Source of the DNA: Bacteroidales bacterium
GTDB lineage: Bacteria > Bacteroidota > Bacteroidia > Bacteroidales > VadinHA17
Assembly (NCBI GenBank): GCA_020353115.1
Contig: CP070687.1
Location: 1,805,359 to 1,813,102 of the forward strand
Length of the DNA: 7,744 nucleotides
Direction: 5' to 3'
Part shown: positions 5,940 through 7,744 of the stretch, in pieces
Layout: each line of letters begins with the position of its first letter
Position numbering within the stretch: position 1 is the first letter of the stretch
Notes under the pieces: model-generated
Told to the model about the DNA's origin: nothing
Database searches by the model: none
Seen by the model: only the letters and a program-made list of their open reading frames with translations
Position numbers and translations under genes: made by a program

Positions 5940-7421
5940 CTATAGAGTCCATCCGTTACGATACGGCATATGCAGCAGGTCATTTGCCGCCTTATCATTT
6001 GTGACGGTAAAATTTTTGCTATCCCATGTTATTGTTTTACCTGTACGCAGTGCAACATTTCCAAGCAAAATGGTTTCCGTGACCGGACCGGCAAACATAA
6101 AATTTGCCCCTGCAGGTTCACCTCCTTTGCAGGCTGCAATCCATTCTTCGTTATGGCCGGCCGACCGTGGCAATGTTTTCGGTGGTTGCACGAAGGTTTC
6201 CATAGCTTTTTCTGGTATCAGGTGTGGCCTTCCTCCGCTAAAGCCACATAGGATTTTTCCTCTGTCGCCCACAAGGAGGAGACCCTCGTCGTCGAATTCC
6301 AAATCACCCAGTTCTTCCGGTTTTTCGGGTTTCAACCCGCCGTCATACCAGTGAACTGTAACGGGTGGCATTTCTTCACGGGCCGGGAAGTGAAAGTGAA
6401 GAATAGCGGCAGCAGGATAGGTTTCTTCAAACCGGGTAGTTGAGCTAACATCCACACGGGCAGGAGCCCTGAGCTTCAGTACACGGAACAGGGTATCGAA
6501 GCTGTAACATCCCATATCGCCGATTGCTCCGGTTCCGAAATCATACCAACCCCGCCAGACGAAAGGTTGATAAACGGAATGATAAGTTCTGTAAGGTGCA
6601 GGACCGAGCCAGAGGTTCCAGTTCAGATGAGCGGGGATCTCCTCATCAACGTGCGGACGCTCGATCCCCTGCGGCCAGAATGGCCGGGTGGACCAGTTAT
6701 ATACATCCCGGACCGGACCAATGGCATTGCTCCAGATCCATTCACATAACAGACGCGTGGCTTCAGAAGCAGAATTACCTGTTGCGACCTGGGTGGCCGT
6801 TTTTGTTTCTTCAGCCACTTCTGCCATTCTGCGCGCTTCATAAACCGTATGAGTCATCGGTTTCTGGCAATACACATGCTTACCCATTGTCATTGCTTTC
6901 ACTGATATGGCAGTATGCAGATGATCGGGTGTCCCCACGATAATGGCATCCACATCTTTTCCCTTCTCCAGAAGTTCGCGGTAGTCTGTCCAGGCCGAAC
7001 AACCCTCGTAACCGGAAAGATCTTTTTGCATGGCATAAAACCGGTTCACGATCTCCTGTGCAGGATTCATACCGGCCAGAGCCCCGGTAAGATTTCTACC
7101 CCAGGAATCATCCCGGAGGAGTTCCCTTACCTTGTTGCGTATCTCATGTTTTCCCCATTCAATGAAATCCTCGCTCCCCTTATTGACATCGCAGACTGAC
7201 ACGACCTGAACTTCAGGCTGCCGCAGGAAATCAAGCATGACCCGTGTTCCCTGTGAACCGACTCCTATACAGGCGACGGTAATTTTATCGCTGGGAGGTA
7301 TAAAATTCCTCCCACCCAGAACATATCGCGGTACGATGCTCAGTCCGGCAACAACTGAACTGCTTCTCTTAATGAATGAACGGCGGGTACAATAATGAGA
7401 ACCCTGATAATTCGTTTTCAT
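5940..7421 (-). CDS. Tat-exported Gfo/Idh/MocA family oxidoreductase
   Basis: A 493-residue NAD(P)-dependent oxidoreductase with a Tat signal (TRRSFIKRS at 12-20, hydrophobic 22-30), so it should be exported folded with its nucleotide. The Rossmann domain begins at about 46 with ITVACIGVGSQGTR (G53, G55 and G58), followed by VVSVCDVN. GTPDHLHT at 163-170 and HVYCQKPMTH at 182-191 mark the active-site side; K187 is the conserved Lys of the EKP motif, here QKP. The C-terminal sheet domain carries GDMGCYSFD at 301-309, giving D302 and Y306 where many relatives have D and H. Residues about 83-140 form the long insert (FIEWGKHEIRN to MNPAQEIVNRFYAMQ) seen in the large Bacteroidota and Planctomycetes subgroup. 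Typical reactions are oxidation or reduction of sugar hydroxyls and aldehydes; the substrate is unknown. Its ATG lies 3 bases after the stop of the glycosidase-like gene upstream, so the two are co-transcribed. Confidence 0.93.
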   Translation of the reverse strand: MKTNYQGSHYCTRRSFIKRSSSVVAGLSIVPRYVLGGRNFIPPSDKITVACIGVGSQGTRVMLDFLRQPEVQVVSVCDVNKGSEDFIEWGKHEIRNKVRELLRDDSWGRNLTGALAGMNPAQEIVNRFYAMQKDLSGYEGCSAWTDYRELLEKGKDVDAIIVGTPDHLHTAISVKAMTMGKHVYCQKPMTHTVYEARRMAEVAEETKTATQVATGNSASEATRLLCEWIWSNAIGPVRDVYNWSTRPFWPQGIERPHVDEEIPAHLNWNLWLGPAPYRTYHSVYQPFVWRGWYDFGTGAIGDMGCYSFDTLFRVLKLRAPARVDVSSTTRFEETYPAAAILHFHFPAREEMPPVTVHWYDGGLKPEKPEELGDLEFDDEGLLLVGDRGKILCGFSGGRPHLIPEKAMETFVQPPKTLPRSAGHNEEWIAACKGGEPAGANFMFAGPVTETILLGNVALRTGKTITWDSKNFTVTNDKAANDLLHMPYRNGWTL

Positions 7422-7424
7422 GAT

Positions 7425-7744
7425 CTAATTTTTGGGTTTCAGAGCGTTTTTTAGGAAGTTTTTTTTCTGTTGATCACGATCCAGTGTTTCCCATGACCAG
7501 AAGACAATACCGCTGGAAGGAGGTTTCAAAGCCTCAATAACGGATTCTTTGAATTCAGCCAGGGTGAGTTCGGATTCAAGATATGCCTTATCAACCTGGA
7601 TACTTGGTATTATTTTACCCTCCGCTTGTTCATGAATATCATTTACCACGGAGTTAATCCAGGTGGGTTCCTGCTTTACCATGTGTGCGTACGTCATGGG
7701 AGACAGGTAGTCAGAAAATTTTGCCACCTCCGGAATATCCTGGC
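7425..7744 (-). CDS. C-terminal part of a TIM-barrel glycoside-hydrolase-like protein
   Basis: The frame is open from the window edge to the TAG at 7425-7427 and shows the last 105 residues; the N-terminus lies beyond the window. There is a GTG at 7725-7727 in the frame, but the reading continues upstream of it, so it is not the start. LSPMTYAHMVKQEPTWI, KIIPSIQVD and SGIVFWSWETL are spaced like the last beta strands of a TIM barrel in putative glycoside hydrolases of the DUF4015 kind, where conserved strand ends carry the aromatic and acidic residues that bind sugar. This family assignment is by resemblance and is moderate at best. The short Lys-rich tail (QQKKNFLKNALKPKN) is normal for a protein end. 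It leads the Gfo/Idh/MocA gene with a 3-base gap. Confidence 0.6.
   Translation of the reverse strand, partial: QDIPEVAKFSDYLSPMTYAHMVKQEPTWINSVVNDIHEQAEGKIIPSIQVDKAYLESELTLAEFKESVIEALKPPSSGIVFWSWETLDRDQQKKNFLKNALKPKN

Noticed and set aside
5914..6354. 146-residue plus-strand reading frame
   Set aside because: Antisense to the C-terminal part of the Gfo/Idh/MocA gene; the Ser/Pro-rich product has no domain features.
6524..6943. 139-residue plus-strand reading frame
   Set aside because: Antisense to the middle of the Gfo/Idh/MocA gene, whose conserved motifs are intact in this interval.

Overview
The window reads like a chromosomal accessory stretch from a member of the Bacteroidota, probably an environmental, polysaccharide-degrading lineage. 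The signs are the absence of Shine-Dalgarno motifs before most starts, AT-rich intergenic regions, exported oxidoreductases with twin-arginine (Tat) signals, a lipobox of the LGSC type, and families common in that phylum (DUF6599, Tat-type Gfo/Idh/MocA, ferredoxin-tailed aldo/keto reductase, Amidohydrolase_2 lipoprotein). The phylum is an inference from gene content; no marker gene is present.

Layout. Positions 1-181 hold the C-terminal end of an unrecognised plus-strand protein. On the minus strand lie a short orphan reading frame (200-439) and a broken DUF362 gene (534-1090). Plus-strand genes follow: an exported metallo-beta-lactamase-fold hydrolase (1256-2008), then after a 464-base gap a two-gene operon of a Tat-exported aldo/keto reductase with two [4Fe-4S] motifs (2473-3687) and an exported DUF6599 protein (3699-4610). 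A convergent junction with nested hairpins (4608-4705) separates these from three minus-strand genes: a lipoprotein amidohydrolase (4719-5780), a Tat-exported Gfo/Idh/MocA oxidoreductase (5940-7421), and, 3 bases upstream of the latter, the C-terminal end of a probable TIM-barrel glycoside-hydrolase-like protein (7425-7744).

The most striking non-coding signal is in the gap at 2009-2472. A GC-rich, hairpin-dense block (about 2018-2248) is flanked by an imperfect 10-base direct repeat (TGCATTA plus three bases). At its centre, 2097-2187 can fold into a long interrupted stem that opens into two small hairpins with identical AAT loops, giving a three-way junction. It looks like an interspersed repeat or a small non-autonomous mobile element. 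No tRNA, rRNA, CRISPR array or transposase gene was seen.

How the genes may work together. Every complete gene product carries an export signal, so the predicted chemistry is periplasmic or at the cell surface. The minus-strand set (glycosidase-like protein, Gfo/Idh/MocA oxidoreductase, amidohydrolase) fits trimming and oxidation of sugars or sugar-derived lactones. The plus-strand pair (Fe-S aldo/keto reductase and DUF6599) suggests an electron-transfer-linked carbonyl/alcohol reaction with an uncharacterised partner. These pathway statements are inference from families and adjacency.
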